Under the pieces are notes generated by a model. It was not told the DNA's origin and did no database searches. It was given only the letters and a program-made list of their open reading frames with translations. DNA of 64,000 nt from contig JAFVQM010000015.1 of the NCBI GenBank assembly GCA_017504795.1, positions 1-64,000 of the forward strand, given 5' to 3'. Origin of the DNA: Clostridia bacterium (GTDB taxonomy: Bacteria > Bacillota > Clostridia > Christensenellales > Borkfalkiaceae). Shown here piece by piece: positions 51,960-59,419 of the stretch; the first letter of the stretch is position 1; each line of letters opens with the position of its first letter. Position numbers and translations under genes: made by a program.

Positions 51960-52330
51960 AAAGTGGAACGGTAGCGGTTGTCGGTAGGGCAAACGCGGGT
52001 AAATCAACGCTTATAAACGTAATAGTAGGGGAAAAGGTTGCAATAGTATCGCCAAAACCCCAAACCACGCGCGATAGAATTTTAGGCGTGCTAACGACAA
52101 GCGATTATCAACTAGTGTTTGAAGATACCCCCGGGTTTTACAAGTCGACCACCGAACTCAATAAAAAAATGCAAAAGACGGCGCGCAAAACCGCCAAGGA
52201 CGTTGATGTTATTCTATTCGTTTTAGACGGGCATAGCGGTATTAGTGACGACGATTTGAAACTACTTTCTTCAATTATATCTGACGTTCCCGTAATCGTA
52301 GCAATGAGTAAAACGGATATTATGCCCTAG
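51956..52330 (+). CDS. era: GTPase Era, N-terminal part ended by an in-frame TAG
   Basis: Codons 1-124 of era. G1 GRANAGKST (family usual GRPNVGKST), G2 QTTRDRILG, G3 DTPGF and G4 SKTD. TAG at codon 125 (52328-52330) stops translation just after G4. The same frame continues downstream with the rest of a normal Era up to 52843. ATGA coupling with ybeY argues that the reading frame and gene are real. Era is essential for 30S assembly, so the stop must be a sequencing or assembly error, a recent mutation, or be read through. Confidence 0.85.
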   Translation: MKSGTVAVVGRANAGKSTLINVIVGEKVAIVSPKPQTTRDRILGVLTTSDYQLVFEDTPGFYKSTTELNKKMQKTARKTAKDVDVILFVLDGHSGISDDDLKLLSSIISDVPVIVAMSKTDIMP

Positions 52331-52843
52331 GAAAATATCCCCGAAAACTTAGTTAAGATAGCAAGCGTCGAGGGGGTTAGCGAGATAATACCCGTATCGG
52401 CTAGAAAGAATAGAAACGTTCATGAACTTATAAACACCATACTAAAATACGTGCCTACGCAAGATAGAATTTTTAAGGAAGACGTCGTGTCTGACAAGTC
52501 TGAAAAGTTTATGGTTTCAGAGATAATGCGCGAAAAAATTCTTCTTAAACTCGATAAAGAAATTCCGCACGGGGTGGCGGTTATAGTTAACGTTTTTGAA
52601 AAAAAGCGCAACGGCGTTTACGATATAAATTTGGATATCGTATGCGAAAAGTCGAACCATAAGGCGATTATCATAGGAAAGCAAGGGCAAATGCTTAAAG
52701 AAATAAGCGCTTACGCCCGCCAAGATATGGAAAAGTTTTTAGGCTCGAAAGTGTTTTTAACAACTTTTGTAAAGGTCAAAGAAAACTGGCGAGATAAGTC
52801 CGCGCTTATAAAAGAGTTCGGTTATACTGACGATATATTATGA
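52331..52843 (+). pseudogene. era: GTPase Era, C-terminal part after the in-frame stop
   Basis: Same frame as the preceding segment, with no break. EIIPVSARKN is the G5 region, then SDKSEKFMVSEIMREKILLKL leads to the KH RNA-binding domain with AIIIGKQGQMLKEI near its centre and FVKVKENWRD at the end. An ORF could restart at GTG 52451, but no ribosome binding site is there. Together the two parts give about 295 codons, the normal Era size. The stop overlaps trmB by ATGA. Confidence 0.85.
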
Positions 52844-53514
52844 GAGCAAGGCGTAAAAAGAATTTAGATAAAAGGGCAAATCTTGCAAGTAAAGTTATAG
52901 TTCTATCTAAAACGAGCGAAGTTTTAGGACTCCCAGAAGATGAAAGGTATGACGTATACTACCCTGAAAAACTGTTTGATAACGACAACCCCGTAGAACT
53001 TGAAATAGGTTGTGGCAAGGGTAGGTTTATAACCGAGAAAGCCGAAAACAATAAAAGCATAAACTATATAGGCGTTGAAATTCAACTTAACGTTTTGATA
53101 TCGGGCGCTGAAAAAATCGTTGAAAAGGGGCTTAAAAACGCAAAACTTTTCAACGTTGGGGCGGAGATATTAAAGTACACTTTGCCTGAAAAATCAATTT
53201 CAAAGTTGTATCTTAACTTTTCTTGCCCGTATCCTAAAAAGCAGTACGAAAACCACCGCTTAACATATAAAAGTTTTCTAGAAATTTACAAGTATTTACT
53301 TAAAGACGGGGCTGAAATCGAGTTCAAAACGGATAACGACGACTTCTTTGAATATTCTGTAAATTCGCTACTAGAAAACGGGTTTGAAATAACCTATCTA
53401 ACGCGTGACCTTCACGCTGGCGATACAACGGGTAACGTTTTAACCGAGTACGAAGAAAAGTTTGTAAAACTTAAAAAAAATATAAATAAACTCACAGCGA
53501 GGATAAAAAAATGA
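52840..53514 (+). CDS. trmB: tRNA (guanine-N7)-methyltransferase
   Basis: 224 residues. The SAM site is ELEIGCGKGRFI near residue 50, then GVEIQLNVLISGAEK and LYLNFSCPYPKKQYENHRLT near 130. The last motif is SDPWPK in well-studied TrmB proteins; here Asp and Trp are replaced by Cys and Tyr. FKTDNDDFFEYS and a C-terminal TEYEEKF follow as usual. It makes m7G46 in tRNA. Start overlaps era (ATGA), so translation is coupled. Confidence 0.9.
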   Translation: MRARRKKNLDKRANLASKVIVLSKTSEVLGLPEDERYDVYYPEKLFDNDNPVELEIGCGKGRFITEKAENNKSINYIGVEIQLNVLISGAEKIVEKGLKNAKLFNVGAEILKYTLPEKSISKLYLNFSCPYPKKQYENHRLTYKSFLEIYKYLLKDGAEIEFKTDNDDFFEYSVNSLLENGFEITYLTRDLHAGDTTGNVLTEYEEKFVKLKKNINKLTARIKK

Positions 53515-54371
53515 AAGTATTTACCATTAACCTTTACGACTATTTTGGTCTGGAAAAACCCGAAAACTCAGCAGGCGAATTAACCTGCTATATAACTGAT
53601 AGAGCAAAAGAATATGGCGCTAATCGTTTGCGCCCTGCAATGCTAGTTATTCCGGGCGGAGCGTATGCTTATTGTAGCGCGAGAGAGGCTGAACCCGTTG
53701 CGCTTAAATTTTTAACGCAAGGTTATTGTTCGTTCGTGCTTGACTATTCTCCGTCGCCTTTTAGATATCCCACTCAGCATAGAGAGGCTGGTATGGCTAT
53801 GGCGTATATCCGTAAAGAAGCAGAAAATTTCGGTATAAGAACGGATAACGTTTGCGCTATCGGGTTCTCAGCAGGCGGGCATTTATGCGGATGCTTGGCA
53901 ACAATGTACGATAGCCCCGTACTCGATATTTTAGGCGAAGATAAATCGCTTGTTAAACCCGATGCGTGCGCCCTAATGTATCCCGTTGTTATATACGGCG
54001 AAAAGGGCCATAATTGGAGTTTTAACAATATTTGTGGGGACGACGAAGAACTTAAAAACAGCATATCCCTTGAAAAATGCGTTACTGAAAAAAGCGTACC
54101 CGCGTACATTTTCTCTACCGTTGGCGACAAAGCCGTTCCTTGCAAAAACAGTTTAGCACTTGCTTGCGCTTATGAAGATAAAGGCGTTCCTTTTAGTTTA
54201 CATATTTACGAAAAAGGTAGCCACGGCTTATCGGTTAACGATATAACTAGCGATAAAGCAAGCGTTTTAGCAACCAGACTTCCAGGCACCGCCGAAGATT
54301 ACAATCAATGGGTGGGTCAAGTTACTAACTGGCTTAAAGAACGCGGTTTTGAAGTTTTAGACAACGAATAA
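53511..54371 (+). CDS. Alpha/beta hydrolase (acetyl esterase/lipase type)
   Basis: 286 residues, no signal peptide. PGGAYAYCSAREAEPVAL is the oxyanion GGGxY-like segment, GFSAGGHLCG (near residue 123) holds the nucleophile, and the C-terminal GSHGLSV has the histidine. Similar to BD-FAE and Aes-like carbohydrate acetyl or feruloyl esterases. Its start overlaps trmB by ATGA, an unusual extension of a housekeeping operon by a catabolic enzyme. tRNA-Leu follows. Confidence 0.8.
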   Translation: MKVFTINLYDYFGLEKPENSAGELTCYITDRAKEYGANRLRPAMLVIPGGAYAYCSAREAEPVALKFLTQGYCSFVLDYSPSPFRYPTQHREAGMAMAYIRKEAENFGIRTDNVCAIGFSAGGHLCGCLATMYDSPVLDILGEDKSLVKPDACALMYPVVIYGEKGHNWSFNNICGDDEELKNSISLEKCVTEKSVPAYIFSTVGDKAVPCKNSLALACAYEDKGVPFSLHIYEKGSHGLSVNDITSDKASVLATRLPGTAEDYNQWVGQVTNWLKERGFEVLDNE

Positions 54372-54400
54372 TTTAATAGAAAGCGGTTTTTCCGCTTTAC

Positions 54401-54483
54401 GCGGACGTGGCGGAACTGGCAGACGCTCAGGTCTCAGAAGCCTGTGGTTACCCGTGTGAGTTCAAATCTCATCGTCCGCACCA
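54401..54483 (+). tRNA. tRNA-Leu (CAG)
   Basis: Class II tRNA of 83 nt with encoded CCA. Acceptor GCGGACG/CGTCCGC, anticodon loop CT-CAG-AA at 54433-54439, short variable arm, TTCAAATC T-loop. Reads CUG. Confidence 0.93.
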
Positions 54484-54485
54484 AA

Positions 54486-54522
54486 AAATCGACAAGTTTC
54501 GATAGAGACTTGTCGATTTTTA
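54486..54522. terminator. Terminator after tRNA-Leu
   Basis: AAAATCGACAAGT and a near-complement ACTTGTCGATTTT around a short loop, with T tract. Confidence 0.8.
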
Positions 54523-54779
54523 CTTCTTCACTATTACCTCTTCACTCTTCACTTTTCACTCGAAACTTGTCGATTAGGTAATAGGTAATAAGTAATAGTG
54601 AAAAAGTGTCGTTGTTTTTTATATAAGCCACAGGCTTGGTATCTCATCACGGCATAGCCGTGATTTCGCATTTTATCTTTCCGTTTGACATTTAATTTTT
54701 AGGGTGCTAAAATACTCTTATGCCGTAAATGGTTACGGCATTTATTCTAAAAAGATTATATTATAAAAGGTGAAAAGTT
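54522..54779. repeat. Intergenic stretch with inverted repeats
   Basis: Holds no gene. TTCACTATTAC (54527-54537) and GTAATAGTGAA (54592-54602) form a long-range inverted repeat; the terminator's ACTTGTCGATT recurs at 54565-54575; AAGCC-ACA-GGCTT and ATCACGGC-AT-GCCGTGAT-like stems follow at 54625-54663. A ribosome binding site for the next gene ends the stretch. Confidence 0.5.
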
Positions 54780-55484
54780 ATGGTTCCCGAGGTTTTTGGT
54801 ATAGAACACGTTTTATATATGATAATATCAACGGTGGTTTCGGTAATAGGCTTTATTTTGATAAAAAAATACGCTAAAACCGAAAAGGCGCAAAACGTAA
54901 TTATAAAAATTACGGCGGGGCTACTTTTTATATCTATACTTGCAAATAGGCTTTCGCAAGTGTTTAGATACGGGCAAGTAAGGTGGTATTGCATTATCCC
55001 AGATAGTTACTGCGGAATGAGTAGTTTAGTGCTTGCTCTTGCCGTTTTATTAGGGAAAAAAGACAACGCCTTTTTACACTTCGTGTGGTTGCTTGGGCTT
55101 TTTGGCGGAATAGCAACGGTAATATACCCAACGTTCGTTAGTCAAGACGCGTCATTTTTCTATCTCCCCACCATTTCAGGGTTACTTCATCACAGTTTTT
55201 CGGCAATAACCGCGATAATGGTTTTATTGTTTAAGCAAATAAATATAACGTATAAAAAATGGCATTACGTCTTATTAGGGTTTACTTGTTATATAACCGT
55301 AGGCGCGTTTTTAATGGCGGTGTTTAACGTGAGTGACGCGTATCATATAGTAGAACCGCTTTTACCTAATACACCGCTTACCGCTTGGGTTATGGCGCCT
55401 ATGTACGCGGTGGGGCACGGCCTAGTGTTTTTAGGTGTTGAACTTGGCAAAAAGTTTAATAAAAAACAATTAAAAGGTGAGTAA
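54780..55484 (+). CDS. YwaF-like (TIGR02206-type) membrane protein
   Basis: 234 residues with about six transmembrane helices. The conserved segment is DSYCGMSSLVLALAVL, which holds the position of the YwaF 'HxC' helix, and TISGLLHHSFSAIT follows. YwaF proteins are uncharacterised integral membrane proteins of Firmicutes. AAAGGTG lies upstream of the ATG. The following gene, a second family member, begins 1 nt after its stop, so the two are co-transcribed, perhaps as a heteromer. Confidence 0.65.
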   Translation: MVPEVFGIEHVLYMIISTVVSVIGFILIKKYAKTEKAQNVIIKITAGLLFISILANRLSQVFRYGQVRWYCIIPDSYCGMSSLVLALAVLLGKKDNAFLHFVWLLGLFGGIATVIYPTFVSQDASFFYLPTISGLLHHSFSAITAIMVLLFKQINITYKKWHYVLLGFTCYITVGAFLMAVFNVSDAYHIVEPLLPNTPLTAWVMAPMYAVGHGLVFLGVELGKKFNKKQLKGE

Positions 55485-55485
55485 A

Positions 55486-56229
55486 ATGACTTTTACACTA
55501 TGGTCGTTTGGGCATTTTTTATATATGTTATCGCCCTTTATTATCTTTTTAGTTATTTATTTTTTAGTAAGAGATAAATCTCAAAAAGTTAAAGATATTA
55601 TAGGCTACGTTTTAGGTGGAATTTCTATATTTATTCTAGTTATTAGGAACGTTGATATCTTTGTAAGAAGTGGGTGGGATTTAGAAGTTATTCCCCTTCA
55701 AGTATGCCATATAGGTAGTTTGGTTGCGGGGTTTTGTTTGATTTTCAAAAGGAAGTGGCTAATATTAACCGCGTTTTGCTTTAACCTAATACCCGCGTTT
55801 TTGGCTATGGTTTTTGCAGATTCCTTAGCAAATTACGATACGTTACTTAAAATTAGACCGCAAACGTATATTTGGGGGCATATATTTATTATCGTTTGCG
55901 CCCTATACGCAATAACGGTTTTTCGCCCGAAATTTTCAAAAATAGATTTATATAAATCGCTAATATTCGTTGGCGCAATGGCGGTAGTTGCAATAGTTTG
56001 CAATTCTTTATTTAGAAAACTATTTAGTTGGGAACCTAATTATTTTTACCTATTTAACTATAAAGGAACACCGCTTAAATTTTTATACGAAGTATTTTCG
56101 CCGTCAATATACGGTTGGTTTGAAATAAACTGGTTCTACGTTCTATCGCTACTAGCGGTATTTATCGGCGTGTTTATAGCAACGTATTTTTTAGCAAAAT
56201 TTATAGTAAAAAAACTCTCTACAAAATAA
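55486..56229 (+). CDS. YwaF-like membrane protein
   Basis: 247 residues, about six helices. EVIPLQVCHIGSLVAGFCLIF is the characteristic helix, with NYKGTPLKFLYE and WFEINWFYVLS near the end. ATG 55486 is used because AAAAGGTG, which overlaps the end of the upstream gene, is 7 nt away; an earlier GTG in frame at 55477 has no site. It shares fold and size with the neighbours at 54780 and 57347. Confidence 0.75.
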   Translation: MTFTLWSFGHFLYMLSPFIIFLVIYFLVRDKSQKVKDIIGYVLGGISIFILVIRNVDIFVRSGWDLEVIPLQVCHIGSLVAGFCLIFKRKWLILTAFCFNLIPAFLAMVFADSLANYDTLLKIRPQTYIWGHIFIIVCALYAITVFRPKFSKIDLYKSLIFVGAMAVVAIVCNSLFRKLFSWEPNYFYLFNYKGTPLKFLYEVFSPSIYGWFEINWFYVLSLLAVFIGVFIATYFLAKFIVKKLSTK

Positions 56230-56232
56230 AAT

Positions 56233-56262
56233 AAGGAACTTGCAAATTTGCAAGTTCCTTTT
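56233..56262. terminator. Bidirectional terminator
   Basis: AAGGAACTTGCAAA and TTTGCAAGTTCCTTTTT between convergent genes. Confidence 0.85.
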
Positions 56263-56265
56263 TCG

Positions 56266-57282
56266 TTAAAACACGGGTATAGGGCCGAAAAGTACGCTAA
56301 TTAGCGCAAACATAATAGGTATTGTTATAACGCAAATAACGTGCGATACGAGTGTTAAAGACGCGCCCGTAGACGGGTCGCCCCCAAACGCTTCGGGGAA
56401 GACTATCGTGTTCATACCAAGTGGCGTTGCGTACACGAAAAACATCAAAAACAAAAAGGTGTTATCTACGGTAATTCCAATTGCGTTTGCAAGGGATATA
56501 ATGCCAAACGATACAAGTACTAAAACGGTGGGAATTAAAACTAAGCGGAATACGGTTGCAACGTAAACTTTTGCGTTTGCCACCATTTTTTTAAGGTTAT
56601 ATTTAGCAACCGTTACGCCTGCAAGTAGCATTGCAACGGGCGCCATACAACTACCAAGGTCGGAAATACAATCGGTTAAAAATACGCAAGCCGAACTATT
56701 ATACATAACTTCGCCAAGCCCCGTTATGCCGATAAGCATACCTATTAAAAGAGCAACCGTAGGCGGGTTAAGTAGGCTTTTAATAGTTTGCTTTACCGTG
56801 CGCTTTTGCTGTGATTTAGGAACTAGCGTGCTAATACCCCAAGTGTAGATAACGATAGAACACGGTAGCGTTACGAAGTTAAAGTAAGTATAGCCTTCCA
56901 TACCGAAAAGGGCTATAACTAGCGGTGCGCCCATATAACCGTAGTTGCCAAAAGTAAGCGCGTATTTATAAACGTTTCGCTCGTACGCTTCTTTATCCTT
57001 AACGAAGAATTTAGCAAGAAAAGTTGCTAAAAATACGGCTAGAATTACAATAATAATTGAAAGTACGAAAAGCGATGCGTACGCCCCGATAGATTTAACC
57101 GTAAAGTTTTTCGCCATTGAATTAAAACTAAGCGCAGGTGAGAACACGAAGGTAAGTAGTTTTGCCATTACCTTTGACGCGTTTTCGGGTAAAAGTTTAG
57201 TCTTTACGAGTATAAAGCCTATCGCCATAAATAAAAACAATGAAAGCATAGGCGTAAGTGATGCTATAAATATTTCTTTCAT
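56266..57282 (-). CDS. AEC-family (auxin efflux carrier-like) transporter
   Basis: 338 residues with about ten transmembrane helices in two halves. ALTFGNYGYMGAPLVIALFG is the conserved crossover region of the first half; GMNTIVFPEAFGGDPSTGASLTLVSHV marks the second. AEC members export organic acids such as malate, malonate or auxin. The ATG is at the predicted transcription start, so a leaderless mRNA is likely. YwaF-like genes lie on both sides. Confidence 0.85.
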   Translation of the reverse strand: MKEIFIASLTPMLSLFLFMAIGFILVKTKLLPENASKVMAKLLTFVFSPALSFNSMAKNFTVKSIGAYASLFVLSIIIVILAVFLATFLAKFFVKDKEAYERNVYKYALTFGNYGYMGAPLVIALFGMEGYTYFNFVTLPCSIVIYTWGISTLVPKSQQKRTVKQTIKSLLNPPTVALLIGMLIGITGLGEVMYNSSACVFLTDCISDLGSCMAPVAMLLAGVTVAKYNLKKMVANAKVYVATVFRLVLIPTVLVLVSFGIISLANAIGITVDNTFLFLMFFVYATPLGMNTIVFPEAFGGDPSTGASLTLVSHVICVITIPIMFALISVLFGPIPVF

Positions 57283-57288
57283 ACGATA

Positions 57289-57317
57289 ATTTTAGTCTTT
57301 TTATAACGCTAAGTCAA
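57289..57317 (-). promoter_or_regulatory. Promoter predicting a leaderless AEC transporter mRNA
   Basis: Minus strand TTGACT (57317-57312), 17-bp spacer, TAAAAT (57294-57289), then 6 nt to the ATG at 57282; no ribosome binding site. Confidence 0.8.
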
Positions 57318-57319
57318 AT

Positions 57320-57345
57320 AAAAAAGTGGGGGTTAACCCACTTAT
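57320..57345 (-). terminator. Terminator of the YwaF-like gene at 57347
   Basis: AAGTGGG and CCCACTT around a 6-nt loop; minus-strand T tract. It overlaps the start of the AEC promoter. Confidence 0.75.
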
Positions 57346-57346
57346 A

Positions 57347-58105
57347 TTATTTTTTGCTAAACTTTTTAGTTAAGTAACTTAAAAGCCTAAATAAGTTGTA
57401 TGCCAAAGTTACGAAAATTAAGTTTACTATCGAAACGATAACTACGTATAGCGTTTGAGTTAGAAAATAACCAAGCGTTGGCTGTAAAGAAACCCTTAAA
57501 TTTTCAAGCGGTGGAACGTTGCAGTGATAGAAGTTGTTAAAATTCGTTTGTAAAATTTGAGCCATACTTCCTGCAATAACGCAGTAAACGGCAATAAAAA
57601 CTAAAACCGATACCATATCTTTTTTGAAGTTGGGCGTATAAAGGTCTAAACAAACTATTAAAACGAAAGTAAAGGTGGCTACCGTGTGAAATACCGTGGT
57701 GTGAAAATCCCAAAAGTTATTAAAAGTGCCGGCGATAGCGTCACCACTATATATTACCGACGGGTATATCGCCATAAGCATAAAAAGTGCACCGCAAACG
57801 GTGGTAGTAACCGCGCGAACGCGGTCTTTATACTTTCCGTTATAAAACGACATTAGCGGTAAAAGATATAAAAACAACGAGCAAAAGTGTAGTGGAATAT
57901 GATATAAGTCGTACCCGTTTATAAAAGATTTAATTTGTTTAATAATTTCAAGCACTAATAAAAAAACCGTACAAATCTGAAAGGGAATCATACGAATTTT
58001 TTCAGGCTTTTTTCCTAGAAAAATTCTAAGCACAACGCCTAATGCTATCATAACGATAAATGAGGGAAGTAACGTCTTTACGTGATTTTGTGACCAAAGT
58101 TCCAT
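57347..58105 (-). CDS. YwaF-like membrane protein
   Basis: 252 residues, about seven helices. YHIPLHFCSLFLYLLPLMSF is the family helix with His and Cys; NNFWDFHTTVFHTVATFTF is the other conserved part. AGGAG precedes the ATG. The promoter TTGACA, 17 bp, TAAACT is upstream on the same strand. Third YwaF-like gene in 3.3 kb, facing the other two with the AEC transporter between. Confidence 0.72.
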   Translation of the reverse strand: MELWSQNHVKTLLPSFIVMIALGVVLRIFLGKKPEKIRMIPFQICTVFLLVLEIIKQIKSFINGYDLYHIPLHFCSLFLYLLPLMSFYNGKYKDRVRAVTTTVCGALFMLMAIYPSVIYSGDAIAGTFNNFWDFHTTVFHTVATFTFVLIVCLDLYTPNFKKDMVSVLVFIAVYCVIAGSMAQILQTNFNNFYHCNVPPLENLRVSLQPTLGYFLTQTLYVVIVSIVNLIFVTLAYNLFRLLSYLTKKFSKK

Positions 58106-58281
58106 AGTTTTCTCCTAAGTATTGATATGATAAGTTTATATCGTAAAACAAAAATTGTCAATAGTAGCATAAAAAACTAATTTTTGAAAAGTTGTAAAAA
58201 TATTTTGACTTTATTTTATTAGTATGCTATTATAATTAAGCAATTTAATTGTTTTTCATAATTTCAGTCATAAAAAAACAA

Positions 58282-58373
58282 GGAAAAGTACCCAAGTGGC
58301 TGAAGGGGCTCCCCTGCTAAGGGAGTAGTACGTGAATAACGTAGCGCGGGTTCAAATCCCGCCTTTTCCGCCA
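58282..58373 (+). tRNA. tRNA-Ser (GCT)
   Basis: Class II tRNA of 92 nt with encoded CCA. Acceptor GGAAAAG/CTTTTCC with discriminator G, anticodon loop CT-GCT-AA at 58314-58320, long variable arm (TACGTG...), T-loop TTCAAAT. Reads AGC/AGU. Its 3' end is duplicated downstream. Confidence 0.93.
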
Positions 58374-58384
58374 AAAAAAGCAAG
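58358..58384. repeat. tRNA-Ser 3'-end repeat, copy 1 (in the tRNA)
   Basis: The tRNA 3' terminus plus the following A tract and GCAAG of the terminator. It is repeated at 58503-58523 (21 bp, CCCGCC to AAAAAA) and 59291-59312 (22 bp, CTTTTCC to GCAAG). Confidence 0.8.
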
Positions 58385-58405
58385 TCTAAAAGGCTTGCTT
58401 TTTTT
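58374..58405 (+). terminator. Terminator after tRNA-Ser
   Basis: AAAAAAAGCAAG, loop with TCTAAAAG, CTTGCTTTTTTT. Confidence 0.85.
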
Positions 58406-58724
58406 GTGTTCAAAGTCGGTATTTTCACCCAAGGGTTCAATCGCTTGCCGCGGACGGCAACCCTTTTGTCGCACTGCGACATTTCCCCTAATAGGGGAAT
58501 CCCCCGCCTTTTCCGCCAAAAAACCGCAGTAGTTTTTACTACCGCGGTTTTTTGCTGTAACGCTGGGTTCGGGATTTGAACGGGTAGGGAGTCGCAACTT
58601 ACAAAGTAATATTTTTAAGTTAGTTGCGACTAAACGGTGGACACCCACCGTTTACTACCCCGGCGTGATAGCAACCCCAACGGGGCGTAAGTTTTGCAAC
58701 GCAAAATTGCGGAGCAAATCCCGC
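58406..58724. repeat. Cluster of short hairpins
   Basis: No gene. Stems seen: AAGGGTT/AACCCTT enclosing GCCG/CGGC, GTCGCA-CT-TGCGAC-like, TTCCCCT/AGGGGAA, the terminator ACCGC-GTAGT/ACTAC-GCGGTTTTTT (58523-58552), AGTCGCAACT/AGTTGCGACT, ACGGTGG/CCACCGT, CCCC/GGGG and TTTTGC/GCAAAA. Contains copy 2 of the tRNA-Ser end. Looks like accumulated repeats beside an integration hotspot. Confidence 0.5.
58503..58523. repeat. tRNA-Ser 3'-end repeat, copy 2
   Basis: Exact 21-bp match to 58358-58378, about 145 bp downstream. Confidence 0.8.
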
Positions 58725-58925
58725 CTAATTAAACATTTGATATACTTGAATTTTAATTACTTTTGCAATTTTGAAAAGTGCAATTATTTTAAAGTTGTCA
58801 TATCCAGCCATAATCTTGTTTAATGTACTAGGACTAATTTTACACATTTTGCAAAATTTTGTTTTACTTATTTTGTTTTTCAACATATACTTTTCAATTA
58901 TTTCAATGTTAATTAAATACTTCAT
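58725..58925 (-). CDS. XRE/Cro-CI-type small regulator
   Basis: 66 residues, almost only a helix-turn-helix: NKISKTKFCKMCKISPSTLNKIMAG. AAAGGGGG lies upstream of the ATG. Divergent from a second XRE gene with three palindromic operators between them, the layout of a phage cI/cro switch. AT-rich compared with housekeeping genes. The matching integrase and structural genes are not present. Confidence 0.75.
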   Translation of the reverse strand: MKYLINIEIIEKYMLKNKISKTKFCKMCKISPSTLNKIMAGYDNFKIIALFKIAKVIKIQVYQMFN

Positions 58926-58939
58926 ATTTATCCCCCTTT

Positions 58940-59005
58940 TACCATTTGGTATATATTATATATTTACCGATTGGTAAATGTCAACTATTTTATTACCATT
59001 TGGTA
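58940..59005. promoter_or_regulatory. Three palindromic operators between divergent XRE genes
   Basis: TACCATTTGGTA at 58940-58951, TTTACCGATTGGTAAA at 58963-58978 and TACCATTTGGTA at 58994-59005. Centres are 25 and 29 bp apart. They cover both promoter regions. Confidence 0.75.
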
Positions 59006-59033
59006 TACACTAATAAAAAAACAAGGAGATAGT

Positions 59034-59237
59034 ATGAATAAATTTGCAGAGAGATTAAAAGAATTAAGGTTTGAAAAAAACCTCACACAATATGAATTAT
59101 CTAAAAAAGTTAATATAAGTACCGCTTGCATTAACCGTTGGGAAAAGAATTTAAGAGTTCCAAACATTGATAGTATAATTATTCTTTGTCAATTTTTTGG
59201 TTGTTCATCAGATTATTTAATAGGTTTGGAAGACTAA
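59034..59237 (+). CDS. XRE-family regulator
   Basis: 67 residues: FAERLKELRFEKNLTQYELSKKVNISTACINRWEKNLRVP is a complete HTH_3, followed by the LCQFFGCSSDYLIGLED tail. AAGGAGAT lies 6 nt before the ATG at 59034; the longer frame from 58971 begins in the operator. Partner of the divergent small XRE gene. Probably the immunity or switch part of a decayed integrated element. Confidence 0.82.
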   Translation: MNKFAERLKELRFEKNLTQYELSKKVNISTACINRWEKNLRVPNIDSIIILCQFFGCSSDYLIGLED

Positions 59238-59290
59238 CTCTACATATAAAAAATTCTAAAACTCAATTATAAGTTCAAACGCAATCACCA

Positions 59291-59330
59291 CTTTTCCGCC
59301 AAAAAAAGCAAGGTTTTATACCTTGTTTTG
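59291..59330. repeat. tRNA-Ser 3'-end repeat, copy 3, with terminator
   Basis: 22 bp identical to 58363-58384, then a GCAAGG-TTTTATA-CCTTG stem and TTTT. Marks the right end of the segment that starts at the tRNA. Confidence 0.8.
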
Positions 59331-59359
59331 GGTTTTACGTGGTATTTTTTTATGCCCTA

Positions 59360-59388
59360 TTGATTTTTCATATATTTATTGTTATAAT
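59360..59388 (+). promoter_or_regulatory. Promoter of the 59420 lipoprotein gene
   Basis: TTGATT at 59360-59365, 17-bp spacer, TATAAT at 59383-59388. Confidence 0.7.
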
Positions 59389-59419
59389 AAATATAATTTT
59401 AATAAAGGAAATGGATAGT

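Noticed and set aside
52328..52330. TAG reassigned to an amino acid genome-wide
   Set aside because: TAG is used as the final stop in glpK, ttcA, mrp, yqfD and other genes here, each at the expected family length.
58332..58648. Open frames crossing tRNA-Ser and the adjacent hairpins
   Set aside because: They run through the tRNA and terminators in both directions and encode no plausible protein.
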